From positions 21,806,329-21,870,328 of the forward strand of contig NC_054877.1 in the NCBI RefSeq assembly GCF_018320785.1: DNA of 64,000 bases. Direction: 5' to 3'. Of this stretch, positions 30,263 to 43,500 are shown one piece after another. A program made the position numbers and the translations under genes. Position 1 is the first letter of the stretch. Each line of letters begins with the position of its first letter. The notes under the pieces were generated by a model. The model did no database searches, was not told the DNA's origin, and was given only the letters and a program-made list of their open reading frames with translations. This stretch comes from Cheilinus undulatus. Taxonomy: Eukaryota > Chordata > Actinopteri > Labriformes > Labridae.

Positions 30263-33112
30263 TTTATTTTAACAACAGGTATGGCTTATATACAAGTGCA
30301 TTATGTCCGTTAAAACAAGAACAAAATGAAATCAAACAATCAGAAATTAAAAATGGTACAATCCATGGTTTTTACATTCATTCAAATCTCCCGTCAAGAG
30401 ATTCTGAGTCACAAGTTTGAGAGAAGCAAAACCTGAAATGTGTACACTAGGGACTTCATGTGTCTGAGACTTTTTGTACCATGTTCAAAACTTTAAACCA
30501 GTCCATTTTTTCTACCTGTTATTCTTCATCTTATTGAAGCTGGACGTCTCCACACATGTTCTATTTACAAAGGCATTACCTTCTCTTTCTTTTGCTTTTC
30601 CACCCATCTCCACCTCCTTATCTTCCCTATCGCTGGTGCTAACGCTTTGGATTGCTTTACTGTGTTTTTTAAATTGAACTGAACTCGATAAAGTCCAACC
30701 AAATGTATTTCAATGTAAAAGCTCCTATCAGCACTCTGAAATAGCTGCATGGGAGTTGTGGAAATGGAAGAAACAGATCTCAGAGAAAACACTGGATGTG
30801 TTGTGCTGTGCTGTGATATCGTCTTACACAGATCAGTTTCTGCAATATGCACACTGAGACAGAGAGATCCACACTCACAGACATTGAGGACTCAATAATG
30901 AGAAGCTACTGACCACTGCAGTCAACCCACGCTCTACTGCAGAAAACAAAAATCCTCAGGAAATCCAGTGTCAACATTCAGTTTCACAATTGCAAAAGTT
31001 GTGTCATTCAGGATTTTTTTTTTTTATCAAATGCAAAATCAGTTTCCCTTTTTCTTTTCTGTCAATATGCCAGCACTTTGGACATCACATGATTGCAGGG
31101 CATTGTGCTTTGAGGCTTTAGCAGCATGGCATACAAGATGCATGTAAGACATTAAATGTTTTTTCACTAAATGGAAGTTTGTTTACAAGATCACCTTGGA
31201 TTAAACCAAAAATAGAGCTTTCATACTTTGATTCAAGCTGCTTTTGAGAATAAAACAACCACAATTATGTTGCTCAATCATTCACATACCACAGGATATG
31301 TTGCCTTTGTAAGTGCACATTTAAACTGGATTAAAGTGAAAGGATATTTGAATTGAGTCAAGTACCTGCAAGATTTTCCATAAAAGTACCACAGGTTGTA
31401 AATAACAAGAGCCTGGAGTTACCTTGGATTCCTGAATGACACCTTAATAGATTAATAATATCCCCCCGTACACATGAGATACTAAGAGAAAGTTTTATCA
31501 CATTTGAAATGACAAGACATCATTCAGTTGGCTCTTATGTTTTACAGTAACATGTAGTTATTATTCCTATGTATCATTATTGTTGTTGTAAACAGTTGCC
31601 CATCTGCAGTCTTTTAACAACCTCCAATGCACAAAGTGTGTAACTGCGTCTGTGCAGTTAGCAGTTACACACGAGTCAAGTATAATGCCGTCCACGGCTG
31701 GACGCAGGCTTTGGAAGAGAAAGTGCCTCCTTAAAAAAGAGTCAGTCGATTTCATATGAATAGGTTCATGTCTTATAAATAAGAATTTGACCTGTATTTT
31801 TAGTTTTTAATAAATGAAATATTGCATTTTAAACTTCCATGTGAATGTATGCACATACATATAACATACATGTTTGGAAAACACACCGAACATTAGCGAT
31901 GCTTTTAGAGTTGGTGATCACATCGAACACTTTGTAATCCATTGATTTTTTAAAAAAGAATTGTTTTTTTTATGGTTTGCTTGTTTGTTTAGCGGACACT
32001 TTAACAATTAGTTTCATGCGCTTTTCCCCAACTGCAAAGAATAAAGTGCCACCACACCGAGGTGACAGAAATACTGTAAGAATAAAGTAGAGGTTTTGTA
32101 CAATAAGGGCACGCCATGGGAGATTATTCAAAATAATACTTTGAATTAAAAAAAGACTTAATCAAGCTCAACAACTAAGTATCAATTTACTTACAATATC
32201 ACATTTACAAATAAGAGCATTTGCATACCATAAATTTCATCGACTAAAATGAGTGAAAAAATAAAAGTTTCTTCAGACCGACAAAATATGGGTCATTGTT
32301 TTTCTCAAATATCGCTGTAGCGACCCCAATGTTGTCTTTCAATTCTAATTCATCCAGTTGTGATGCATCTTCTATTTAATTTAAGTCTTATTTTGAAGGG
32401 TTCATGAGATTCACTCATAAACATGGTACTGTGGTAAACAGCATTTCCACAAACAGGAAAATACTGCATTTATACTCTGTTTTTGGCACTATTTCTACAT
32501 TTAATTTTGGTCTGAGTTGTTTTTGGCTTATGTTTAGAAAAGTCGCTCAAATTTGGATTGTTTTTCTATGTAATGGCAAAAAATACTTTCTAGCATTCAG
32601 ATCTTTTTTGTCCATACAGATAAGGCGATATTTCGATACAAATATGTCAGATGGACGTTCCATTTGAGTACCACTGATTTGATTATTTTTGTTTGTTTTT
32701 TAAGCATCATTGCATTTCTCACCAGTCCCCTCAGTGATTGCGGGTAAGTCTTTTTAAAATGATAGACAGGGATTTCCCATTCATTTACATCAAAGTAGTT
32801 TAAAGGCTGGTGATTTCCAGTGACATTGAAAAAAAAAGATGCTGTCACATTGTCTCAAAACCAGCCTCTGGCACTCTCTCTGTTGCATGGTCTCATTTAT
32901 TGGCTTAACGCAGGAAGAAGGGGCGGGATTAAAAAGGTACAGCAGCTCTATAAGACACGTCTACAAGACCCCAGGATCTGGACAGTCTTCATAAGGTGCC
33001 TGGAGACTGAGCAGGAGAGTTCATACCTCCTTCTCGGTTAGTCATGTGGCGTGGGCTGCCTTCCTTGTGCAACCGTAAAGCTTCTTTTCTCCTGGCTGCA
33101 TCCAATACTGGA
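30263..33112 (-). promoter_or_regulatory. slc22a23: Probable 3' UTR of slc22a23
   Basis: About 2.8 kb downstream of the stop with no recognisable transposon, unlike the flanking DNA. It ends at a minus-strand AATAAA (30268-30263). The extent is an inference from repeat absence and the signal, not from transcripts. Confidence 0.4.
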
Positions 33113-34559
33113 TCAAGACGACGCTACGCCATTGACAGTGTTGTTTTCTGTGCTGGCACTGATGGAAAGGACACCAGAGTCTATGGGGGAGGAAACGGTG
33201 CAGTCCAATAGAGAAGGGGGGGTTGCTTCTGCAGAGCCTGGATCCATGAGGGATGTTGGTACTGGATCTTGCTCTGGCTGAGCAATGTCTGTCAAAGTGG
33301 TTGATTGTGGTGTGGAGGAGGGGACAATGTCTGTGACAGGGAGTATGATAGGAGGTGGTGTCCTGGTGGTGTCAGTTTCTAGTTCAGGGGGAGGGGGAGA
33401 GTCTGCTGAGGGTATATGGTCCGGGGAATCAGTAATTGGGGAATGGGCATTGTTGACACAGGGAGAAGGTGGGTCTTCCTGTGCCGGCTCAGAGTGTACC
33501 ACAGGAGGTACCTGAGAGTCTTCAGTCGAGGGTGTAGGTGTGCATTCATCTACTATTTCTAAATGAACAGGAATGTCAGAGTCAGAGGGTTTGTCACTTA
33601 GGGGTGGAGGATCAGTGGGAATGTTGCAGTCTGTAATAGGATCAGGAGAGTGTGAGGGACTTTCATGCATAGATGTAAAAGGTAAGTCTTCCAAGGGGAT
33701 ACTATCATCAAATTCTGGGGTGATACTCTCGAGATCATTAGCCAGCGGGTTTGGGGATTCTAACATTGAAGTAGGTGGGGGTTCTATGATGGGTGTGGTG
33801 CAGATCAGTAAAGAATCAGGCACAGCTTGAGGGACGGCGGGAGTGGAAGAGTCTGAAGAAGGGGAAGGTGTTGTGGGCAACTCTTTGATTGGGGAAAGAC
33901 CAATGTCATTCTCTTCAGGAGTGGCAGCTGGCTCTAAGTCCTCCAGGACTATCGCTGGAGGTTCCTCTGCATTGGCTAAAAGTGGGTCTGTAACATGCTG
34001 GGACTTGTGCAAAGGTGTGGAAGACAACAGATGCTCTTTACTTGCATGTATGATGCCGTCCCTCCCCAAAGATGTGATGGGAGGTGTCGATGCAACTGTG
34101 TGACCATTGGGACCCTTAGAGTCAGGCGTTCCTTGGTGAACATCCATGAACGGTGGAGCGGAGACATCTGGGACAGACGGGGCGGTCAAGTCGACAGCAG
34201 AAGAGGCAGTGGAGTCCATCGTGGACGCTGCAGTGTTGGCTGCCTCATGGAGTGGTGTGTCGTGCACCCTGGTGTAGTCCCTGCTGCTCTCAGATTGAGC
34301 CAGCAAGAGGTGCTGTTCTCCAGGTTTCTTGGGGGGAAGGAGAGGCTGGCGAGTGTAACTCTCTCCATCTGCCAGGGTCTCTGGGAGGGGCTGGTAACGT
34401 GTCTCGGGCAGAAGGAGGATGCAGATAATGCAGATAAGGGTGCAGCAGGCAAAGATAATGTGGTGAAGGAAATATCCCTTTTGATTGTGGAGCTCCATGA
34501 TTGGTGCAGTCAGCATACCAAAGCCAGCGCTGGCCAAGACCAAGCCTAGACCGCCACCC
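33113..34559 (-). CDS. slc22a23: slc22a23 last exon: TM11-12 and long disordered tail
   Basis: 482 codons including TGA. The first 55 or so residues are TM11-12. [20 protein letters not shown] follows, then about 400 residues rich in Pro, Ser, Thr, Asp and Glu with no membrane span. Recurring motifs include SM(L/H)ESP and DSP(P/D). The exon ends [10 protein letters not shown], which resembles the end of the short mammalian tail. The uninterrupted frame argues that it is translated. Confidence 0.93.
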
Positions 34560-37500
34560 CTGTGATGAGAGGGCAAGTATTATCACATTAGGATTTCATA
34601 CTCTTAAAACATCATGAATACTCCAAATAAATCAGACTAATACATGCACATGCTTCTGTTGACATTCTATCAAGCATAGCAGAGAGAGCTGCAGTAACAC
34701 CAAACATCTTCCTCCATGTTCTCCCATTACTTCTATGTAATTGCCTAAATTTGCCACTAGAGGCCGCCATCAGAGCACAGCAGTCAACACCCCTTACATA
34801 ACCCCAGATAAAGAACATCCAGGGCTGTGTCATATATTCTCAGAGGGGATGACTAATTTGTACAAGATGTGGATTACAGTTGATACTGAACTGTTGTTTC
34901 CTACAGCTCAGTGATTTGAAACCCTCATTTAACAGGAGGTGGAGCAGTTAATTCATCATCAGGAGCATGTAATGCAATGGAAACCAATCACAGCAATAAC
35001 TTCATAACAAGCAAACAAAATAATGTGCAACCCTTGTAAATTTAGTGACTTGACAGTTTTTGTGATGACTTGTAACCTAACGATATTAATCATTTAGGTT
35101 TATGAACAGAGTTGACAAACCAATTGTAAAGTAGCTTTTTTTTCAATGAAAAAGTGCTATACATTTCAAATACAGCAGCATCCTCTTGAGAATAAAAGGT
35201 TTCCACATTTCACTCCCCCCCTCGGTTTTAACAGTCACAGTGTTTCAGTGGGCTTACCTGATCACAGTGGGTGTGATCTCAGCACAGAAGAAGATGCTCA
35301 AGTTGCTGACTGCGTGGGAGGAGAACATGCCGATGATGGAGAATGCAATGGAGAAGTTCTTCTTCAGCGTACCTGAGCTTTCTGCAAACAAAGCAAGAGA
35401 CACATGTTTGACCGTTTGTACTCAATAATCTGTGTGATGTGTAAAAACACAGCAGTGCTGTACAGTATTCACCCCTTTGATGTTTAACCATTTTATTGAT
35501 TTTATTAATCAATCATGGCCAATATAATTTGTCTTTTTTGGCAAAAAATAATTACAAAAAAAACTATTTAATGTCAAAGTGAAAACAAAGTTCTACAAAG
35601 TAATATCAGTTAAACTAACAATATTCAATGGAGCATTAGTAAATTGAACAAATATTCACCCCATCCAAGTTAATACTTAGTAGATGCACCTTTGGCTGCA
35701 TCACAGCACTGAGTCTGTGTGGATAGGTCTCAGTCAGACCTGAACATCTTGACGCTGCAATTTTATTTAAACAACCTTTTTCAAGTCGATTCGGCTACTC
35801 CAGAACATTCACCTTGTTGTTTTTAAACCCTTTCGGTGTAGCTTTCACTGTACAATTCAGGTCATTGTCTTGCTGGAAAATAATTCTTCCTCCAAGTCAT
35901 AGTTCTCCTGCGGACTGAATAACTCCAAGACTTTTTTTATTTGTGCTTTGTTCATTTTACCCTCTACCTTTACAAGTCTTCCAGGGCTGGCTGCTAAGAA
36001 GCAACCCCACAGCAAGATGCTGCCACCACCATGCTTGCAGTGGGGATGTTTGTGGCGATGTATAGTGTTTGGTGTCCGCCAAACATAGCGTCTTCTGATG
36101 GCCAGAAAGCATCATTTTGGTCTCATCTGACCAAAGAACTTTCGTCCACTTGACCATGGAGTTTCCCACATGCGTTTTGGTGAAGTCTAGTCAAGATTTA
36201 ATGAGTGACTTCCATCTCAGCTGCTGAAGCTTGTAAACTCCTTCAGAGTAGTCATAGATGTCTTGGTGGCCTTTTGCATGGTCACTCAGTTTGTGAGGAC
36301 AGCAGGATCTAGGCAGATTTGCTTACTGCCATACTGCTATATTCTTTCCATTTCTTGATAATAGATTTAACTGAACCCCGGGGGATGTTCGATGCCTTGG
36401 AAATTTTTTGTATCCATCTTCTGACTTATACGTTTCAATAACTTTTTCTCTGAGTTGCCTGGAGTGTTCTTTTGTCTTCATGGTGTAATGGTAGCCAGGA
36501 ATACTGATTAACCAGTGACTGGACCTTCCAGACACAGATGTCTTTATACTACAATCACATGAGACAAATTCACAGCACTCAGGAGATTCCCATTTCACTA
36601 CTTGTGATACTACTAGCTTTGACTGGCTTGACCTATGTTGAATTAATTAGGTCTCTTTAAAGGTTTTGCCTTTGATATCAAAGAGATGGTTTTTTACATT
36701 TTTTTGTTGAAAACAGCCAAAATATTTTGACCATGACTGTTATCTAAAATAATAAAATGTATAAAAATTCCAAGGTGAATAGTTTTTATTGGCTCTGTAT
36801 ATTCCAGGGGGTGGCATATGTAAACACAGCATGTAGTATTTTGTGTTACAACAACAATTTATTACCCTTAAATGATATAACAGTTTTAAATTGTCAATCC
36901 AAGAGCAGACGAAAGATTGCTCAGAATAAACACAGATAAGAGTAAGGATTGGCCTTAAATTAATTTGTTTAAGACTCCTGTGAGGAACAACTTCTCAATA
37001 TGGATTTTGCCGCCAACTGTGGACAACCTATCATCTCTTTGGTATTCTTGTCTTGTATCTTTGGAGTGAGCTTCCCAACCTAATATCTCATTCTGCTCTC
37101 TTCAAACAATCAAACTGATCTTTCACTAACGTTTGCATTGGAAAGGGTAAAAAAGGCTTTTTCTTCAGAGTGCTGTAATGTTTCATGCAACACCTACACC
37201 ATGGCATCAGTAATAGTCATTAATAGAACTACCAAAAAATAGTCAATCTTGTTGCTGATGGACTTGTTTGTCTTTATATGTCATAAAGGATCATCAGTAT
37301 TAATCTTGGTCTATTTCATAACCACTAAAACAACTCCTCACAGGAGCTTTAATAGCTTTATGTCATGCTATTACAAAATAACCATCTCTGAATAAACCTT
37401 AGATCCCCATCACTAAATAAACCTTTAAACCAATTGCCTAATACTGACTATTTATACCAAACTTAAGTAAATGTAAATATAACAGACTGTGCAATTTCAA

Positions 37501-40500
37501 AAGAGAAATATTTAAATTAAATTATACCAACACAGCATCTAAGATTTTTAATCAATCACCTGAGCTAATGTTCTTGGATAATGAGACTTAGAAAATTTTG
37601 ATTAGAGAAAGGTGTGATCAGTTCTTTTAGGTTCAGTCTTTTTTTACCCTTGGCAGGCCAGCTGTTAAAGTAAAGCTATGACAACTTATTCTTAAACTGA
37701 CAGCCATTCCAATAAAATTAACATGGATTTTTAAATAAAATATTTTAGTCTATAAATAATGCTTTTTAACCATCAACGTCATGTATCTAGTGGTGCTAAA
37801 AACTTTATTGGGATGCATGGTGGTGCAGTGGTTAGCACTGTTGCCTCACAGCAAGAAAATTCCTGGTTTAAAACCCTTTGCCTGTCTGTGTGGGGTTTGC
37901 ATGCTCTCCAAGTGGGTACTATGGTTCACCTGATTAGGTAACGAGGAATATAGATAATTGATGAGTTTGTCTCATTTCAAGTCTTATCTGCCACATTCAT
38001 CAGATGAGTCCAGATCTTTAAAAAAATATTTAAGCCTGTGTTGCTTGTGATAAGTAAAATTATCTGCCTTGTTAAGTGTCATTTCTTCCTCATTATGCCA
38101 AAATAAAATGAAAATGATGGTTCAATGTAACACTGTAAGGCAGGTGGTCTGACCAGACTTGACATCTATCATCAGGTGGATCCATCTTGCTAAGCTTCAT
38201 GCTGAAAAATTTGTTCCTGGGCAGAGAATGATCCGACAACTCAGAGCTTCTAGAGGACAGCAGCTATGGTGTAGCAACAGCATGCCTGTAAACAATGGTG
38301 ACTGGGGAAGGGCGCCTACTTCGCCGAATGTTTTATTGCTCTGATTGGCTCGTAATGAATGTGACGGACAGAAAGTTTGTCCAATCACCCTTTGGGTTCT
38401 TTTAAGGTTCTACCCTTCCCAAACAACATGTTTGGGCTGTTGCCCAAATGGATGTGTATCCCTGTCATGTGAAACACTATCTGGTATGCCAGGATTGCTC
38501 TACTGTTTAGTAATACACCTTAAGGCCAGCTTAGACTACACGGTTTCTTTGGTTGTTCACACGGCACTATGTCAGACTATGCAACTAAAATCTTGTCCCA
38601 TCTTGGCCGACAGAATAGCCACACTGCAAGACTGCAATGTGATAGCGTCAAGAATATTTGCCCAGCTAATGTTGCCAATACATACAGCTTCACTGTATTT
38701 ACACATGAATCCCCAGGGGTAGAAAAAAAATTGGGGCTTGTATAATGTCATTCTGATGAATGCTGACAGAAAGATAAGGAGCAAATGTATCCTACTGGTG
38801 GGCAACAGGATTCACGTCGATGTTGTTAGGTCAGGGTGTCAGACTAGAAGACGATGGAAGAAACGTTGGACAAGTTCTTAATCAGGTCCACTACAAGAGT
38901 GTTTTTCGTTCCTGTTGTGCATAATCAGACATGATGTTTGGCGATGAGGTGTGATGTTTAATTTTATGGAATATAGTCCTTAAATAAAAAACGAAGTAAG
39001 TAGTGCAGGTGAGCAAACCTGAGCAGATTTTCTGCACTCATCAGCCTTTATTATTGTTTAGATTGCGACCCCTCTGATGGCAAAATTTACATACTGTATG
39101 CTAATGACACATGACAAACAAAATCTGCAGATACTTTTAACAACACAGGCCTTATTTTTCAAGTTTTATATCTTAGAAAAAGAAGTTTCTCTTTTCCATG
39201 TTGCTTAAAATATCTAAATACCAAGTATTTATTATAAATCTTTGAAGTAGGCAAATATAGTTGCTGAGGTTTGAGTTTTTGCATTTGATTTGGCAAATGA
39301 AAGTAATGATTTGTGTGCATTCCTAAATCTAATTTGCAGAAGAAAGTTTTTTAAATAGATTTTAAGTATGTTTAAAACAGGTTTAAGGCTGTACATTAAG
39401 AGTTAAAGATGCTATATTAATAGCATGGCTTCCAAATGCTAATGTTTTAATACGTTTCAGAGTACACACTGCTCTAGTCACATCTTCCTCCCTGCAGATT
39501 TAGTGATGAGTAAATAAAGACATTGATAAAAAGGGAAAGGAAATGAAGGCTGGTTGTGTGATTAACTACAATAAAACAAAAAGTCACTCTCCAACACAAA
39601 GGGGATAAATAAGTGAATAGCAGGCCATAATTACATCGAGCACTTCATTATGTGTCTCTGCAGGGCTGGTATAGGCTTAATGAAATACTAAGGGATGGCC
39701 GCTTGCTGCACATTTCCTCAAACCTCATCAAGATAGGACAACAATCAGGACCATTCAATCACACTAGGAACAAATTTGGAACTGATACAGGTGATTGGTT
39801 GCTCCTGGTAATGACTTATCAGTTTATCTACTCAATTTAAGACCTAAGTAGAATAGAAATAAATCCTACCAATGTTCAGATGGCCACTGTATTTCCCCAG
39901 CACTGTAAGAGACAGAAAAAATATAAACACATTAATCTTCATCATAAATCAGACAATAATTTCCAGTCCTACTTAAAAACACAAGGGACAGAAACAACAT
40001 GTTGAATATTTTTTTCCATCACTCAGTTACGACACAAACAGCTGTGCAACATGAGTAAAGCTTCACGTGTTGACTCAGGTTAAACATTAATTCTAACTCG
40101 TTTGTGACTGAATAAACGAACTTGTGTACTGTTTTGATCATAAGGAGCACTTTTTGGTAAACATTGACTAAAACAGCAGTTTGTGATCATGTCTGACTAC
40201 TCCATTAGAAACAACTAAAGGCAGAAAATCCCTCAGGGCACTCACTGACATTTACAGCATGTGTAGGAGACACAGTGTAGAAGGCTGATTAAATTTATTT
40301 GATTTTAAGGTGGAAAACTGGAGCTCTGCCTTTAAAACAGCAACATTTACACTTTGATGCCACATAACAAAAACATTTTCCAGATCATTTCTGTTATATT
40401 AATCACTAAACAAGGAAAATAAAATCAAAACCTGTGTATTGTTCTCAAGAGCTCAGTGGCTTCAACAGGGTACTGTGATGGATTCCACCTTTGCAATAAG

Positions 40501-43500
40501 ACAGTTTGCGAAATGTCATCCCTGCTTAATATTCCACAGTTGACTGTAAGTGATATTATTAGAAAGTGGGAGTGTTTAGGAACAACAGCAACTCAGCCAC
40601 AAAACAGAAGACCACGTAGAATCACAGAGCAGGGTTAATGGTTGCAAAGATGCAAGGTGCGCAAAAGTCGGAAACCCTCTCCTGATTCCATAGCTGAAGA
40701 GTTCTGAACTTCCACTGACATTAATATATTTACAAAATGTGCAGAAGGAGCTTCATGGAATGAGTTTCCATGGCCGAGCAGCTGCAGGCCAGCCTCACAT
40801 CACTCAGTCCAATGCCAAACATCAGATGGTGTAAAGCACACTGTCACTGGACTGTGGAGCGGTGGAAATGTGTTCTGTGGAGGGGCAAATCACTCTTCTA
40901 TGTTCGGCAGTCAGACGGCTGAGTCTGTGTTTGGTGTATGCCAGGAGAACATTTCTTGCCTGTTTGCACTGTGCCAACTGTGAAGTTTAGAAGAGGAGGG
41001 ATAATGGTATGGGTTTGTTTTTCGGGTTTGGGCTAGACCCTGTATCTTCAATTAAGGTCAATCTTAATGCCACAGCATACCAAGACATTTTGAACAATGC
41101 TATGCTTCCAACTTTTTGAGTTTAAGTAAGTTAGGTAAACATTTTAGGCAATGCCCTTTCATGTTCCAACATGACTGTGCCCCAATGCACAAAGCATGGA
41201 CTATAAAGACATGGTTTAATGAGTTCAGTGTGGAAGAGCTTGACTGGTCTGCACAGATCCCTGACCTCAATCCCATCAGGCACCTTTGAGATGAACTGGA
41301 ACAGAGATTGTGCGCCAGGCCTTCTCATCCAACATCAATGTCTGACCTCATAAATGCTCTAAAGAATGAATGGGTGCAAATTCTTAAAAAAAACACTCCC
41401 AACATATTTAAGTACATGTATTTGAATACAATGTCATTATAGTTCCTCTTGGTGTAATGGTCAGGTAGCCTAATTCTTTTGTCCGTATAGTGTGTCTTGT
41501 TCAATAGCAGCTGGTGGCCCGACAGGCAGAGTACCTGATAACATAGTACCCCCGGCCCAAACACTACCAGGCCTTTAGTGTATTTTGTCTTTTTTCTCTT
41601 CAAGGCCTTAAGACGACCAGGAATTCTGCTGTATTCCTGACAATAAAATTCAGGGATACATTTTGCAGATAATCAAAACCAATTAACAACCATGTGTTCC
41701 AGTGGCATTCAAGTATAACTGGACATAAATCTTCATCCAGTACTCACAGTTAAGCAGTCCGAGCTGTAACAGCGATGCCAGCGCTGTGATGATCATAAAC
41801 ATGAGAAGGCCGCCTCGCCTTCCCATCAGGCCCACTGCTGGACACAGCGCCAGGCAGGACGCCACTGCAATGCCCGCCATGGTGTAGTAGTCTGCATAGA
41901 AGTTATGAAACATGGTGGTCTCCTGGGCTTCAGGGTCCATCATGCTGCGGGCGAAGCAGTGGTGGATCCCATAGCCTGTTAGCCTGGGCACAGGACATAC
42001 AGAGGGCAACATTTTCAGTACGTACAATATCAGAGAAACAGAAGCTATACTTACAGGGAAGTAAAATAAGTAATGGCAAAAAATATAGAAGAAACAATCT
42101 ACAATAGGGATATGAATGAAAGGAAGAAGGTTCATCTTTTATTTTCCTCTTATCTCCTCTTCATGCAAACACTGACTTACTGACACACAAGCACACACCC
42201 CAAATGCATACAACAAAAAAAGCGAGCAAACACTCACACCCGCTCCCCTGGTTGTCTAATGTTTCATAAGGACACAGCTCATGTAAAATTAATGCTGACT
42301 GAGGGAGTCAGGGACACAGAGAAGCAGAACTAAAGCAGGTCTGCCCAGCCTGAGAGGAGTTGGTCTCAGATGGAGAGAGACGAGCACAGAACCCTCCTGA
42401 GATGAAAAGAGAGAGCAGAGAAAATGTGGAGAGGGAAAAGGCGTGGAGGGCTGCTGATCAATGCTGTATCGAGCCGACAGGTCCACAGTGGCAGCTTTAC
42501 TGCACAAAATGGCGTGTCTGACTGGCACTGCCTCGCCCTGCACACACATGCAAGCACATGCACACATTTCCCTTTCTTCTCTCCCTGGGTTTTTAGATCC
42601 TCCCACACACACAAACTGACATATAACTGTCCGAAATGTTTTCTGGTAGTGACATGGACAACAGACACTTACGAGTTGACACATAGCACCACAATGTTCT
42701 TCCACAGGTTCCTCGTCCCGACCATTTTCACAATGCATGTCTTTTTGGGTTTCTTCTGAAGAGCTTTTTGCAACTCTGGAAACAGAAAAATAAGTCTATG
42801 TTAGCGTTGAAAACATCTGAAATTAGCAACATTTTAAAATTTCCTTTTGCATCCAAGTCGCTAGAGCCTGAGCACCAGCCTCGGAGTGAGGACCTGTTTG
42901 TACCTGCTTTCTCTCAGAACAATTGCTAATTTGGGCACCTTAACATGCTCAACAAACTCACAAAACCTCACAGATATATCATTCTTGGTGAAAAATTATA
43001 TTGGAGGTTTTGTGTATGTGCCTCAAAAATGGCTCAACAGAGGCCAAAAATGTTTTTGGTTTTTTTGTGGGGGCAGGGGAACCACAAAGTTTGGGCTATG
43101 TCCATGAAAATCGATACACATAAGTATATTTATCATGATCAGATGGACAAAAACAAATTTACTGTCTTTTAAAAAATATGTACATGATGTGAGATGAAGT
43201 GTTCAGGTAGAAATTTGACATCTTTTGGATATTTTACAGGTCTCACATTTTAAAGAACTCCACCTAGGGATTGCATCTGATTGACTCCAGAATTTTACAG
43301 ATGATTCTTGGCAAGATGGAGACCTTAAGTTGTATAAATAAATTGTGAGTTTTAACCATAGGGTGGAGCCACAATCAGGCCCCAAAGTTTGATTTTTTTC
43401 CTCCTATCTCTTCAAACAATCAGTCCCCACAGTCCATTCAACCTAGGCTTATGATTTTGGCTCTGCATATGGATCATCATAAGACCTGCAAAAAAGCCTC

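Larger units (their letters stand above)
36800..39869 (-). other. slc22a23 intron, right-hand part of 35382-39869
   Basis: It contains a SINE-like fragment (37812-37935), a dispersed repeat (38140-38245) and a possible Harbinger end (near 38521). The remainder is AT-rich with no coding exon visible. Confidence 0.6.

Noticed and set aside
33995..34549. 184-codon plus-strand open frame
   Set aside because: Antisense shadow of the slc22a23 last exon.
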